Origin: Buttiauxella massiliensis
GTDB lineage: Bacteria; Pseudomonadota; Gammaproteobacteria; Enterobacterales; Enterobacteriaceae
Assembly: GCF_902500225.1 (NCBI RefSeq)
Contig: NZ_LR722656.1
Coordinates: 124,001 to 188,000, forward strand
Direction: 5' to 3'
DNA: 64,000 nt
Positions 9,791 through 20,002 of the stretch are shown here, piece by piece. Made by a program: the position numbers and the translations under genes. Position 1 is the first letter of the stretch, and each line of letters opens with the position of its first letter. Below the pieces are notes generated by a model that had not been told where the DNA came from, ran no database searches, and saw nothing but the letters and a program-made list of their open reading frames with translations.

Positions 9791-12352
9791 ATGGCGGGGA
9801 ATGACCGCGAACCGATTGGACGTAAAGGAAAACCTTCACGTCCTGTGAAAGAGAAAGTAAGCCGTCGTCGTGTCCGTGAAGACGAATATGACGCGGATTA
9901 CGATGATGATTATGAAGACGAGGAACCTATGCCGCCACGTAGAGGAAAAGGCAGTGGCAATGGCAATGGCCGCCCGCCACGTAAAAAACGCCGTTGGTTC
10001 TGGTTCCTGGTAAAACTGTTTGTTGTCTTTGCTGTGCTGTTCGTGATTTACGGTGTTTACCTGGATCAGAAGATCCGTACCCGTATTGATGGGAAAGTCT
10101 GGCAGCTCCCGGCGGCAGTCTATGGCCGTATGGTGAACCTTGAACCAGACATGCCGTACAGCAAAAAAGAGATGGTTAACCTGCTGGAAGCGACCCAATA
10201 CCGTCAGGTGACGAAGATGACGCGTCCTGGTGAGTTTACGGTACAGGGCAACAGCATTGAGATGATCCGCCGTCCGTTTGATTTCCCTGACAGTAAAGAA
10301 GGGCAGATCCGCGCACGTCTGAATTTTGATGGTGACCATCTGGAATCCATCCAGAACATGGATAACAACCGCAGCTTCGGTTTCTTCCGTCTGGACCCAC
10401 GCTTGATCACCATGTTGTCTTCACCGAACGGTGAACAGCGCCTGTTTGTGCCACGCACCGGTTTCCCGGAGCTGTTGGTCGACACGTTGATCGCAACAGA
10501 AGACCGCCATTTCTATGAGCACGATGGGATTAGCTTTTTCTCAATTGGCCGTGCGGTGCTGGCGAACCTGACAGCTGGCCGTACCGTGCAGGGCGCAAGT
10601 ACGCTGACGCAGCAGTTGGTCAAAAACTTGTTCTTATCGAGCGAGCGTTCTTACTGGCGTAAAGCGAACGAAGCGTACATGGCGCTGATCATGGATGCGC
10701 GTTACGGCAAAGATCGCATCCTTGAGCTGTACCTGAACGAGGTGTACCTCGGCCAGAGCGGTGACAATGAAATTCGCGGTTTCCCACTGGCGAGCCTGTA
10801 TTACTTTGGCCGCCCGGTAGAAGAACTGAGCCTCGATCAGCAAGCATTGCTGGTGGGCATGGTAAAAGGCGCGTCGATTTATAACCCATGGCGTAACCCG
10901 AAACTGGCGCTGGAACGTCGTAACCTTGTATTGCGCTTGCTGCAAGAGCAGAAGGTGATTGACCAGGAACTTTACGACATGCTGAGCGCGCGCCCTCTGG
11001 GTGTGCAACCGCGTGGTGGTGTGATTTCACCGCAGCCTGCTTTTATGCAGATGGTTCGTAATGAGCTCCAGACCAAACTTGGCGACAAAGTTAAAGACCT
11101 GTCAGGTGTGAAGATCTTCACCACTTTCGACTCCGTTTCTCAGGATGCGGCAGAAAAAGCGGTGAGTGAAGGGGTTCCGGTTCTGCGTAACTCGCGCAAA
11201 CTGAAAGATCTGGAAGCGGCAATGGTCATTGTTGACCGTTCAACCGGTGAAGTTCGTGCGATGGTCGGCGGAGCGGAAACGCAGTTTGCGGGCTTTAACC
11301 GCGCGATGCAGGCACGCCGTTCTATCGGTTCTCTGGCAAAACCAGCGACCTATCTGACGGCATTAAGCCAGCCGGACGCTTACCGTCTGAATACCTGGAT
11401 TGCCGATGCGCCAATCGCGCTGAAGCAACCGAACGGGCAAGTGTGGTCGCCGCAAAACGATGACCGTCGTTACAGTGAGAGCGGCAAGGTCATGCTAGTG
11501 GATGCGCTGACGCGTTCCATGAACGTGCCAACTGTTAACTTAGGGATGGCGCTGGGCCTGCCTGCGGTCACCGACACTTGGGTCAAGCTTGGCGTGCCGC
11601 AGAACCAGTTACATCCGGTTCCTGCGATGTTGCTGGGGGCGCTGAACCTGACGCCAATTGAAGTGGCTCAGGCATTCCAGACCATCGCCAGCGGCGGCAA
11701 CCGGGCAACGCTTTCAGCCTTGCGTTCGGTGATTGCTGAAGACGGCACCGTGCTGTACCAAAGCTTCCCACAGGCGGAGCAGGCTGTTCCACCACAGGCC
11801 GCATACATGACGCTGTTTACTATGCAGCAGGTTATGGCTCGCGGTACTGGCCGTGCGTTAGGTGGCAAATATCCGAACCTGCACTTAGCAGGAAAAACGG
11901 GTACCACCAACGATAACGTGGATACCTGGTTTGCGGGCATTGATGGCAAAGAAGTCGCCATTACATGGGTAGGGCGTGACAACAACCAGCCGACCAAGTT
12001 GTATGGTGCGAGCGGGGCGATGTCGCTTTATCAACGTTATCTGGCTAACCAGACGCCAATTCCGCTGGTACTTAATCCACCGGAAGACATCGTTGATATG
12101 GGCGTTGATAGCGCAGGCTACTTCCAGTGCGGCGGTGGCGGGGATCGTGTGTTGCCAGTGTGGACCACTAATCCGGACGGGTTGTGCCAGCAAAGCCAGC
12201 AGGCTGAGCAGAACAACAATCCGTTTAGTCAGTCACAGTCGCCACAGACTCAGCAGCCGCAACAACAACAGCAGCAGCAACAACAACCGCAGCAGCAAGA
12301 GAGTAGTGACGGTGTTGCAGGTTGGATAAAAGACATGTTCGGCAGTAAATAA
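9791..12352 (+). CDS. mrcB: Penicillin-binding protein 1B, bifunctional peptidoglycan synthase
   Basis: Polymerises and crosslinks peptidoglycan at the inner membrane. Order of parts: acidic cytoplasmic tail, basic stop, one membrane helix (about 68-90), UB2H domain that binds LpoB, glycosyltransferase domain with catalytic Glu in [10 protein letters not shown] and the QGASTLTQQ motif, and transpeptidase domain with SLAK, SMN and KTGTT. The ATG at 9791 follows GGAGAAAG; an in-frame upstream extension is rejected. Met47 in EEPMPP matches the internal start that gives the shorter gamma form in E. coli. Length 853 against 844 in E. coli; the extra residues are mostly a glutamine-rich stretch before the conserved end [12 protein letters not shown]. 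Confidence 0.97.
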   Translation: MAGNDREPIGRKGKPSRPVKEKVSRRRVREDEYDADYDDDYEDEEPMPPRRGKGSGNGNGRPPRKKRRWFWFLVKLFVVFAVLFVIYGVYLDQKIRTRIDGKVWQLPAAVYGRMVNLEPDMPYSKKEMVNLLEATQYRQVTKMTRPGEFTVQGNSIEMIRRPFDFPDSKEGQIRARLNFDGDHLESIQNMDNNRSFGFFRLDPRLITMLSSPNGEQRLFVPRTGFPELLVDTLIATEDRHFYEHDGISFFSIGRAVLANLTAGRTVQGASTLTQQLVKNLFLSSERSYWRKANEAYMALIMDARYGKDRILELYLNEVYLGQSGDNEIRGFPLASLYYFGRPVEELSLDQQALLVGMVKGASIYNPWRNPKLALERRNLVLRLLQEQKVIDQELYDMLSARPLGVQPRGGVISPQPAFMQMVRNELQTKLGDKVKDLSGVKIFTTFDSVSQDAAEKAVSEGVPVLRNSRKLKDLEAAMVIVDRSTGEVRAMVGGAETQFAGFNRAMQARRSIGSLAKPATYLTALSQPDAYRLNTWIADAPIALKQPNGQVWSPQNDDRRYSESGKVMLVDALTRSMNVPTVNLGMALGLPAVTDTWVKLGVPQNQLHPVPAMLLGALNLTPIEVAQAFQTIASGGNRATLSALRSVIAEDGTVLYQSFPQAEQAVPPQAAYMTLFTMQQVMARGTGRALGGKYPNLHLAGKTGTTNDNVDTWFAGIDGKEVAITWVGRDNNQPTKLYGASGAMSLYQRYLANQTPIPLVLNPPEDIVDMGVDSAGYFQCGGGGDRVLPVWTTNPDGLCQQSQQAEQNNNPFSQSQSPQTQQPQQQQQQQQQPQQQESSDGVAGWIKDMFGSK

Positions 12353-12370
12353 ATCTCACGGTTTTCCCAT

Positions 12371-12405
12371 AAAGCCTCCGTATACCACGGGGGCTTTTCT
12401 TTTTT
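12371..12405 (+). terminator. Rho-independent terminator after mrcB
   Basis: AAGCCTCCGT and ACGGGGGCTT pair with one G-T wobble around a short loop, followed by TTTTCTTTTTT. It separates mrcB from the iron-regulated fhu operon. Confidence 0.88.
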
Positions 12406-12507
12406 ATCAATCCCATGCAATTACTCTGGTTAATTATTATTCCCTCGCGCTTACCAGGGGCGTTTCCTGCTTGCTATGCACTTTCCGTTTCGTCTATTAT
12501 TCTGCAG

Positions 12508-12539
12508 CTAATAATAATTATCGTTTACGTTATCATTCG
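12508..12539 (+). promoter_or_regulatory. Probable Fur-binding region upstream of fhuA
   Basis: The AT-rich stretch AATAATAATTATCGTTTAC (12510-12528) resembles the Fur box GATAATGATAATCATTATC at roughly 12 of 19 positions, and a second partial half-site GTTATCATT follows. Fur control of fhuA is established in E. coli. The site assignment here is by eye only. Confidence 0.5.
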
Positions 12540-12564
12540 TCACTACTTCATCAGAGAAAAACCA

Positions 12565-14814
12565 ATGGCGCGTTTAAGAACTGGACAACCAGTCAACACC
12601 TCAATCCGAAAACTTGCATTCTTTGTTGCGGCCGCCGTCAGTGGCGTGAGTGCATCAAGCTTTGCAGCAGACAACACAACTACTAAAGAAGACACCATCA
12701 CTGTTTCTGCCTCAGCCCCGCAAGAGAGTGCCTGGGGACCTGCGGCCACCATCGCGGCGCGTCAGTCTGCGACCGGGACCAAAACCGATACGCCTATTGA
12801 AAAGGTACCTCAGTCTATTTCTGTGGTGACCGCTGAAGAGATGGCGTTACATCAACCAAGATCGGTGAAAGAAGCATTGAGCTATACCCCAGGTGTTGCT
12901 GTGGGAACTCGTGGCGCTTCAAATACTTATGACTATTTGGTGATTCGCGGATTTGCGGCCGATGGTCAGAGTCAGAATAACTACCTCGACGGTATGAAGA
13001 TGCAGGGCAACTTCTATAACGACGCGGTGGTAGATCCTTATATGCTGGAGCGCGCTGAAATCATGCGTGGTCCGGTTTCCGTTCTGTACGGAAAAAGCAG
13101 CCCGGGTGGTTTGCTGAACATGGTAAGTAAGCGTCCGACCACGGAACCGCTGAAAGAGATCCAGTTCAAAATGGGCACCGATAACCTGTTCCAGACCGGC
13201 TTTGACTTCAGCGATGCAATAGATGACGACGGCGTGTACTCGTACCGCTTAACGGGTCTGGCTCGTTCGAACAATGCTCAGCAGGAGCGTGCGGAAGAGC
13301 AGCGTTATACAATCGCGCCGTCTTTCTCATGGCGTCCGGATGACAAAACTAACTTTACCTTCCTCTCTTACTTCCAGAATGAACCGGAAACCGGTTACTA
13401 CGGCTGGCTGCCAAAAGAGGGAACGGTCGATCCGCTGCCAAACGGCGATCGTCTGCCTACTGACTTCAATGAAGGTGCGAAGAACAATACCTATTCTCGT
13501 AATGAGAAAATGGTTGGCTACAGCTTCGACCATGAATTCAACGATACCTTTACCGTGCGTCAGAACCTGCGCTTTGCTGAAAACAAAACTTCGCAAAACA
13601 GTGTCTACGGTTACGGCGTCTGTTCCGATCCAGCTAACAGCTTGAGCAAGCAATGTGCGGCGTTAGCGCCGGCGGACAAAGGCCATTATCTGGCGCGTAA
13701 ATACGTGGTTGATGATGAGAAGCTGCAAAACTTCACTGTTGATACCCAGTTGCAGAGCAAATTTGCCACCGGCGAAGTGGACCACACTCTGCTGACCGGC
13801 GTTGACTTTATGCGTATGCGTAACGACATCAACTCTTGGTTTGGTTACGACGACTCCGTACCGCTGCTGGATCTCTACAATCCGGTGTATACCGATTTCG
13901 ATTTCAATTCGAAAGATCCGGCGAACTCCGGTCCGTATCAGATCCTGAACCGCCAGAAGCAAACGGGCCTCTATGTTCAGGACCAGGCGCAATGGGATAA
14001 AGTGCTGGTGACTTTGGGCGGTCGTTATGACTGGGCCGACCAGGAATCCTACAACCGCGTGGCTGGTACTACTTCCAAACGTGATGACACTCAGTTTACC
14101 TGGCGTGGTGGTGTTAACTATCTGTTTGATAACGGTATAACACCGTATTTCAGCTACAGTGAATCGTTTGAACCTTCTTCACAGGCCGACGCGCAGGGTA
14201 ATCTGTTCTCACCTTCTACAGGTAAGCAGTATGAAGCGGGCCTGAAATATGTGCCGAGCGATCGTCCGATTGTATTGACCGGCGCGGTGTACCAATTGAC
14301 CAAAACCAACAACCTGATGGCTGACCCTGCGGGCTCATTCTTCTCGGTTGAAGGTGGTGAAATTCGTGCGCGTGGCGTTGAAGTTGAAGCGAAAGCGGCA
14401 CTGTCTGCGAGCGTAAACGTGGTTGGTTCTTACACCTACACCGAGGCTGAGTACACCACGGATACCAACTACAAAGGCAACACGCCAGCACAGGTGCCAA
14501 AACATATGGCTTCACTGTGGGCTGACTACACCTTCTTTGATGGCGCACTGTCTGGTCTGACGTTAGGCACTGGTGGACGCTTCACCGGCTCCAGCTATGG
14601 CGACCCGGCGAACTCCTTCAAAGTGGGAAGTTATACCGTTGTCGATGCCCTGGTGCGCTACGATTTGGCGCGTGTAGGTATGGCGGGTTCCAACGTGGCT
14701 GTTCACGTGAATAACCTATTCGATCGTGAATATGTAGCCAGTTGCTTCAACACCTACGGCTGCTTCTGGGGCGCTGAGCGTCAGGTTGTTGCGACTGCAA
14801 CATTCCGCTTCTAA
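12565..14814 (+). CDS. fhuA: TonB-dependent ferrichrome receptor FhuA
   Basis: Outer-membrane receptor for ferrichrome and, in E. coli, for phages T1, T5 and phi80, colicin M and microcin J25. The start at 12565 gives MARLRT and a signal peptide ending near SSFAA. The TonB box is DTITVSA, followed by the plug domain (VPQSISVVTAEEM, MRGPVSVLYGKSSPGG) and a 22-strand barrel ending with the terminal Phe of VVATATFRF. The cysteine pair in YVASCFNTYGCFW near the C-terminus is conserved. Length 749 against 747 in E. coli. The frame stays open upstream to 12415 but that part is not a signal peptide of this family. First gene of fhuACDB. Confidence 0.97.
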   Translation: MARLRTGQPVNTSIRKLAFFVAAAVSGVSASSFAADNTTTKEDTITVSASAPQESAWGPAATIAARQSATGTKTDTPIEKVPQSISVVTAEEMALHQPRSVKEALSYTPGVAVGTRGASNTYDYLVIRGFAADGQSQNNYLDGMKMQGNFYNDAVVDPYMLERAEIMRGPVSVLYGKSSPGGLLNMVSKRPTTEPLKEIQFKMGTDNLFQTGFDFSDAIDDDGVYSYRLTGLARSNNAQQERAEEQRYTIAPSFSWRPDDKTNFTFLSYFQNEPETGYYGWLPKEGTVDPLPNGDRLPTDFNEGAKNNTYSRNEKMVGYSFDHEFNDTFTVRQNLRFAENKTSQNSVYGYGVCSDPANSLSKQCAALAPADKGHYLARKYVVDDEKLQNFTVDTQLQSKFATGEVDHTLLTGVDFMRMRNDINSWFGYDDSVPLLDLYNPVYTDFDFNSKDPANSGPYQILNRQKQTGLYVQDQAQWDKVLVTLGGRYDWADQESYNRVAGTTSKRDDTQFTWRGGVNYLFDNGITPYFSYSESFEPSSQADAQGNLFSPSTGKQYEAGLKYVPSDRPIVLTGAVYQLTKTNNLMADPAGSFFSVEGGEIRARGVEVEAKAALSASVNVVGSYTYTEAEYTTDTNYKGNTPAQVPKHMASLWADYTFFDGALSGLTLGTGGRFTGSSYGDPANSFKVGSYTVVDALVRYDLARVGMAGSNVAVHVNNLFDREYVASCFNTYGCFWGAERQVVATATFRF

Positions 14815-14822
14815 GTGTATTC

Positions 14823-14842
14823 GGGCACGGTTCGCCGTGCCC
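14823..14842 (+). repeat. fhuA-fhuC intergenic hairpin
   Basis: GGGCACGG, a TTCG loop and CCGTGCCC make a stable 8-bp hairpin 8 bp past the fhuA stop. There is no T-run, so it is more likely an mRNA-stabilising or partial termination structure that lets the receptor be made in excess over fhuCDB than a full terminator. Confidence 0.65.
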
Positions 14843-14861
14843 ATCAACAAAGATGGCTGCC

Positions 14862-15659
14862 ATGCAGGACAAACTCGTTCATCCCGATACCACGTTTAGC
14901 CTCACTGACGTTACCTTCCGCGTACCCGGTCGCACGCTTCTCCATTCTCTGTCGATGACCTTTCCTGTCGGAAAAGTCACCGGCCTGATTGGACACAACG
15001 GCTCGGGCAAATCGACACTGCTGAAAATGCTTGGCCGCCATCAGAAGTCCTCTGATGGGGAAATCAGTCTTAACAATCAACCATTGGATAGCTGGAGCAG
15101 TAAGGAATTTGCGCGCAAAGTCGCATATTTACCGCAGCAACTCCCGGCGGCTGAAGGGATGACTGTACGTGAGCTGGTGGCGATTGGTCGCTATCCGTGG
15201 CACGGTGCGCTTGGTCGTTTTGGCGTGGCGGACAGAGAACTGGTTGAAGAAGCTATCTCTTTAGTTGGATTGAAACCTTTTGCTCATCGTCTGGTAGACA
15301 GCCTTTCCGGTGGTGAACGCCAGCGTGCGTGGATTGCCATGCTGGTGGCGCAAGATAGTCGCTGCCTGTTATTGGATGAACCGACTTCGGCGCTGGATAT
15401 TGCTCATCAGGTTGATGTGCTGGCACTGATACATCGTCTTAGTCAGGAACGCGGTCTGACGGTAATTGCCGTTTTGCACGATATCAATATGGCGGCTCGC
15501 TACTGCGATCATCTTGTTGCATTGCGTGGTGGTGAAATGATTGCGCAGGGTTCTCCTGCAGAACTGATGCAAAGTGAAACGCTGGAACAGATTTACGGCA
15601 TCCCGATGGGCATTCTGCCGCATCCGGCGGGTGCTGCTCCGGTGAGCTTTGTCTACTGA
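14862..15659 (+). CDS. fhuC: Ferric-hydroxamate ABC transporter ATP-binding protein
   Basis: Powers ferric-hydroxamate import with FhuB and FhuD. Walker A is GHNGSGKST, the ABC signature LSGGERQR, Walker B CLLLDEPTSALD, and the switch His is in VLHDIN. With the ATG at 14862 the product is 265 residues, as in E. coli; an in-frame ATG at 14853 would add three residues and cannot be excluded because neither has a clear ribosome binding site. Its stop overlaps the fhuD start (TGATG). Confidence 0.96.
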   Translation: MQDKLVHPDTTFSLTDVTFRVPGRTLLHSLSMTFPVGKVTGLIGHNGSGKSTLLKMLGRHQKSSDGEISLNNQPLDSWSSKEFARKVAYLPQQLPAAEGMTVRELVAIGRYPWHGALGRFGVADRELVEEAISLVGLKPFAHRLVDSLSGGERQRAWIAMLVAQDSRCLLLDEPTSALDIAHQVDVLALIHRLSQERGLTVIAVLHDINMAARYCDHLVALRGGEMIAQGSPAELMQSETLEQIYGIPMGILPHPAGAAPVSFVY

Positions 15660-16558
15660 TGAGTGAGCTGATTAACCCATTACTGAGTCGTCGGCAGTTA
15701 CTCGCAGCACTGGCGCTCTCACCGTTATTGCTCAAAATGGGCAATGTACATGCGGCCTCAATAGATCCTCAGCGCATTGTTGCTCTGGAATGGTTACCGG
15801 TGGAACTGATGTTGGCGTTGGGGATAACGCCTTACGCGATGGCGGATACCACCAATTACAAAGCCTGGGTCGGCGAGCCGAAACTGCCCGATGGCATAAT
15901 TGAAGTGGGTTTACGCACCGAACCAAATCTTGAACTTCTGACACAGTTAAAACCGTCTCTGATTCTCTATTCTGCCGGCTACGGCCCATCACCGGAAAAG
16001 TTAGCGCGTATCGCACCGGGACTGGGTTTTAGTTTCAACGATGGTTCCGGGAAACCGCTGACCGTTGCTCGCCAGTCATTGGCAGAACTGGGCGAAAAAT
16101 TAGGTATGCAGCAGGAAGCACGCGATCACCTGCTGAAATTTGATCAATTTATCGAGCAGATGAAACCCCGCTTTGCTTCCCGCGGGGATAAGCCCGTCTT
16201 GCTGATGACATTGTTAGATTCCCGCCACGCGCTGGTTATTGGCAAAAACAGTCTGTTCCAACAGGTGATGGAGTTGCTAGGCGTGAAAAACGCGTGGGCA
16301 GGTGAAACCAACTTCTGGGGCAGCGCAGTCGTTGGCCTTGAGCGCTTAGCCGAAGTCAAAGACGCCGATGTTATCTGCTTTGATCATAATAACGATGCTG
16401 AAATGGCCCGTGTAACCGCAACGCCATTGTGGAACTCGATGCCTTTTGTTCGTCAAAACCGCTTCCAACGCGTCCCGCCAGTATGGCTTTACGGCGCGAC
16501 ACTTTCCGCTATGAATTTCACCACTACGCTTGCTAAAGCCATAGGGAGCCAGACGTGA
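15659..16558 (+). CDS. fhuD: Periplasmic ferric-hydroxamate-binding protein
   Basis: Carries ferrichrome and related ferric hydroxamates from FhuA to FhuBC. The 299-residue precursor has a twin-arginine type signal (LSRRQLLAALALSPLLL), consistent with Tat export reported for E. coli FhuD, and a cut site near VHAA. The class III binding-protein fold shows RIVALEWLPVE and RTEPNLELL. It overlaps fhuC by one base and fhuB by four, so the three genes are translationally coupled. Confidence 0.96.
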   Translation: MSELINPLLSRRQLLAALALSPLLLKMGNVHAASIDPQRIVALEWLPVELMLALGITPYAMADTTNYKAWVGEPKLPDGIIEVGLRTEPNLELLTQLKPSLILYSAGYGPSPEKLARIAPGLGFSFNDGSGKPLTVARQSLAELGEKLGMQQEARDHLLKFDQFIEQMKPRFASRGDKPVLLMTLLDSRHALVIGKNSLFQQVMELLGVKNAWAGETNFWGSAVVGLERLAEVKDADVICFDHNNDAEMARVTATPLWNSMPFVRQNRFQRVPPVWLYGATLSAMNFTTTLAKAIGSQT

Positions 16559-18540
16559 AACATCGTTATGTTTTGCTCCCCGCGCTGCTTTTATCTCTGC
16601 TGTTTGTTATTGCCTGTGCGCTGACGCTACACAACCTGAACGCACAATTGCCTTCTGCGCAGTGGAGTGCGGCCTGGTGGCAGCCCAATATTGATGACAT
16701 CAATCAGATGTTATTCCACTACAGTTTACTGCCGCGCCTTGCCATCTCTTTGTTAGTTGGGGCAGGGCTTGGATTAGTGGGCGTGTTATTCCAGCAAGTG
16801 TTACGAAACCCGCTTGCAGAGCCGACTACGCTTGGTGTGGCAAGTGGCGCGCAACTTGGTATCACGGTTGCCACACTGTGGGCATTGCCCGGCGGGTTTG
16901 CCACACAACAGTTTGCCGCTCTTGTAGGGGCAGGCGTTGTGGGGCTACTGGTGTTTGGCGTCGCCTGGGGCAAGCGGTTATCTCCGGTCACGCTGATCCT
17001 CGCAGGGTTAGTGCTGAGCCTTTACTGCGGAGCAGTAAACCAGCTGCTGGCTATTTTCCATCACGACCAGTTGCAGAACATGTTCCTGTGGAGCACTGGC
17101 TCGTTAAACCAACAAGACTGGGACATCGTCAACGGCCTCTGGCCTCGTCTGGTGGGTGGTTTGCTGTTAACACTGCTGCTGTTGCGCCCACTAACATTGA
17201 TGGGCCTCGACGATGGTGTGGCGCGTAACCTTGGGCTGGCACTTTCCATGGTGCGCCTCGCAACGCTGGTACTGGCGATTGCCATCAGTGCGCTGTTGGT
17301 TAATGCAGTTGGGATTATCGGCTTTATCGGCCTGTTCGCGCCTCTGTTGGCGAAAATGCTCGGTGCTCGTCGCCTGGTTGCGCGTTTGTTCCTTGCGCCA
17401 ATCATCGGTGCATTGATTTTATGGTTGTCAGATCAATCCGTTATCTGGCTTACCAGCGTGTGGCGTGAGATCTCTACCGGTACGGTGACCGCTCTTATTG
17501 GAGCACCATTATTGCTGTGGCTGCTGCCACGCTTGCGTACTGTTGGCACGCCAGCGATGAACCAGGGCGATAACGTTCCGAGTGAGCGCCAGCATCTGAC
17601 ATGGTGGGTGTTAGTCGGTAGCGGTGTGTTAGCCTTGGTTCTTGTCACTGCGCTAACGCTTGGACGCGATGCGTATGGCTGGAACTGGGTAAGCGGTTCG
17701 TTATTCCATGAGTTATTACAGTGGCGCTGGCCGCGTGTATTAGCAGCACTGACTGCAGGTATGATGCTGGCGGTTGCTGGCAGCGTTATCCAACGACTGA
17801 CCGGTAATGCGATGGCAAGCCCAGAAGTGTTAGGTATCAGCTCTGGTGCGGCATTCGGCGTGGTGGTGATGTTGTTTATCGTACCTGGAAATGCATTCGG
17901 TTGGTTGTTCCCGGCAGGTAGCCTGGGTGCAGCTGTAACGCTGTTGGTGATTATGATCACAGCCAGTCGTGGCGGTTTTTCCCCGCAACGCATGTTACTC
18001 GCCGGGATGGCACTGAGTACCGCATTTACCATGTTGTTGATGTTGCTGATGGCGAGTGGCGATCCACGTATGGCGGGGATTCTGACGTGGATTTCTGGTT
18101 CAACCTATAACGTTACCGGCGATCAAGCCGTCAGAACGCTTATTCTAATGGTGATTCTTTTTGCCCTGACGCCGCTGTGTCGCCGTTGGTTGATGATACT
18201 TCCGCTAGGCGGAGCGACCGCACGGGCAATCGGCATGGCGCTGACGCCATCACGCTTTGCGCTGCTTTTGCTCGCTGCAACCTTAACCGCGGCGGCAACG
18301 ATGACCGTCGGCCCACTCAGTTTTGTTGGCTTAATGGCACCGCATATCGCGCGTATGCTCGGTTTCCGGCGTGCGATGCCGCAGCTGATAATATCGGCGT
18401 TATTAGGTGGGATGCTGATGGTTGCGGCGGACTGGTGCGGAAGAATGATCCTGTTCCCGGATCAGGTGCCTGCGGGCTTACTGGCGACCTTTATCGGCGC
18501 GCCTTATTTCATCTATTTGCTGCGTAAGCAGACGCGGTGA
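16555..18540 (+). CDS. fhuB: Ferric-hydroxamate ABC transporter permease (fused two-half protein)
   Basis: Inner-membrane permease of 661 residues made of two homologous FecCD-type halves fused in one chain, as is typical of FhuB. Each half has a coupling segment facing FhuC: GLALSMVRL / FIGLFAPLLAKMLG in the first and GLMAPHIARMLG in the second, and each has the block LGxxxGAxxGI/V. Starts at GTG 16555 inside the fhuD stop (GTGA). Confidence 0.96.
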   Translation: MKHRYVLLPALLLSLLFVIACALTLHNLNAQLPSAQWSAAWWQPNIDDINQMLFHYSLLPRLAISLLVGAGLGLVGVLFQQVLRNPLAEPTTLGVASGAQLGITVATLWALPGGFATQQFAALVGAGVVGLLVFGVAWGKRLSPVTLILAGLVLSLYCGAVNQLLAIFHHDQLQNMFLWSTGSLNQQDWDIVNGLWPRLVGGLLLTLLLLRPLTLMGLDDGVARNLGLALSMVRLATLVLAIAISALLVNAVGIIGFIGLFAPLLAKMLGARRLVARLFLAPIIGALILWLSDQSVIWLTSVWREISTGTVTALIGAPLLLWLLPRLRTVGTPAMNQGDNVPSERQHLTWWVLVGSGVLALVLVTALTLGRDAYGWNWVSGSLFHELLQWRWPRVLAALTAGMMLAVAGSVIQRLTGNAMASPEVLGISSGAAFGVVVMLFIVPGNAFGWLFPAGSLGAAVTLLVIMITASRGGFSPQRMLLAGMALSTAFTMLLMLLMASGDPRMAGILTWISGSTYNVTGDQAVRTLILMVILFALTPLCRRWLMILPLGGATARAIGMALTPSRFALLLLAATLTAAATMTVGPLSFVGLMAPHIARMLGFRRAMPQLIISALLGGMLMVAADWCGRMILFPDQVPAGLLATFIGAPYFIYLLRKQTR

Positions 18541-18545
18541 TTAAC

Positions 18546-18570
18546 ACGCCCTCTTCACAGAAGAGGGCGT
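18546..18570. terminator. Hairpin between fhuB and hemL
   Basis: ACGCCCTCTTC and GAAGAGGGCGT form an 11-bp perfect stem with a three-base loop between convergent genes. T-runs on either side are weak, so efficiency is uncertain, but the position is that of a shared terminator. Confidence 0.7.
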
Positions 18571-18575
18571 AAATA

Positions 18576-19856
18576 TTACAGCTTCGCAAACACCCGACGC
18601 GCAGCGTCGATAGTCTTCTGAATATCTTCTTTCGAATGCGCAACTGACATAAAGCCTGCTTCAAACGCAGATGGTGCCAGGTAAACACCTTCTTCCAGCA
18701 TCAGGTGGAAGAACTTCTTAAAGCGCTCGACGTCACACGCCATCACGTCCTGGTAGCAGGTTACAGATTCCGCATCAGTGAAGAACAAACCAAACATGCC
18801 ACCCACATTGTTCACGACCAATGGAATGTTTTCTTCTTTAGCTGCATGCAGCAAACCGTTTGCCAGCATTTCGGTCAGTTCAGTCAATGTCTGGTGAACG
18901 CCCGGTTGCGCGACTTCAGTCAGGCAAGCGTAGCCTGCGGCCATCGCAATTGGGTTACCAGAAAGCGTACCCGCCTGATAAACCGGGCCAGTTGGTGCCA
19001 GCGCATCCATGATTTCACGGCGGCCGCCGAATGCACCTACCGGCATACCACCACCGATGATTTTGCCCAGACAAGTTAAGTCAGGCTCCACACCGTAGTA
19101 AGACTGTGCGCCCGCCAGTGCAACACGGAACCCGGTCATGACTTCGTCGATAATAAACAGTGCACCAAACTCGTCGCACAGCGCACGCAGGCCTGGCAGG
19201 AAGTCATCGTTTGGTGGGATGCAATTCATGTTACCTGCAACGGGTTCAACGATAATGCAGGCAATATCTTGCGGATATTGCTCGAACGCGGCGCGAACGG
19301 AAGCCAGATCGTTATAGGTGCAGGTGAGGGTGTGTTTGGCGAAATCAGCTGGCACACCTGGCGAATTTGGCTGGCCGAGAGTTAGCGCACCAGAACCAGC
19401 TTTCACTAACAGGCAGTCGGCGTGACCGTGGTAGCAACCTTCGAACTTGATGATTTTATCGCGACCCGTGAAACCACGCGCCAGGCGAATCGCGCTCATG
19501 GTGGCTTCAGTGCCGGAGTTTACCATGCGCACCATATCCATGGTCGGAACCAGTTCGGTCACCAGCTCCGCCATTTTCACTTCCATCTCAGTTGGCGCAC
19601 CAAAGCTTAAACCGCGCTCAACCGCTTCAATCACGGCATTGCGAATTGCCGGGTGATTGTGGCCGAGAACCATTGGCCCCCATGAGCCAACATAATCGAT
19701 ATAGGCTTTGCCGTCAGCGTCATACAGGTAAGCCCCGTCAGCGCGTTCGATAAACAGCGGCACACCGCCGACGCCAGTAAAAGCACGCACCGGCGAGTTC
19801 ACTCCACCAGGAATGACTTTACGTGCGGCAGCGTACAGGTTTTCAGACTTACTCAT
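18576..19856 (-). CDS. hemL: Glutamate-1-semialdehyde 2,1-aminomutase
   Basis: Converts glutamate-1-semialdehyde to 5-aminolevulinate in the C5 pathway of heme synthesis. It is a 426-residue fold-type I PLP enzyme; the PLP lysine is in [14 protein letters not shown] (about residue 265), and the aminotransferase class III block [10 protein letters not shown] precedes it. GGAG lies upstream of the ATG. Divergent from clcA with about 145 bp between the starts. Confidence 0.97.
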   Translation of the reverse strand: MSKSENLYAAARKVIPGGVNSPVRAFTGVGGVPLFIERADGAYLYDADGKAYIDYVGSWGPMVLGHNHPAIRNAVIEAVERGLSFGAPTEMEVKMAELVTELVPTMDMVRMVNSGTEATMSAIRLARGFTGRDKIIKFEGCYHGHADCLLVKAGSGALTLGQPNSPGVPADFAKHTLTCTYNDLASVRAAFEQYPQDIACIIVEPVAGNMNCIPPNDDFLPGLRALCDEFGALFIIDEVMTGFRVALAGAQSYYGVEPDLTCLGKIIGGGMPVGAFGGRREIMDALAPTGPVYQAGTLSGNPIAMAAGYACLTEVAQPGVHQTLTELTEMLANGLLHAAKEENIPLVVNNVGGMFGLFFTDAESVTCYQDVMACDVERFKKFFHLMLEEGVYLAPSAFEAGFMSVAHSKEDIQKTIDAARRVFAKL

Positions 19857-20002
19857 GAATCGGCTCCAAATTCATTGATTCGTGGAAATAGTGGCAACAC
19901 GCTATTCTAAGGGAAACTCTCGAAGTTATGAAAGTTTTGCCCAATCGCGTCGAGAGAGTAGAATGCCCCCTCGATTTGTATTACCAATAAATGATTAGCC
20001 TA

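Noticed and set aside
12415-12564. Hydrophobic in-frame extension upstream of fhuA
   Set aside because: FhuA begins with its own signal peptide at 12565, and the extension covers the promoter and Fur region, so it is not translated as part of FhuA.
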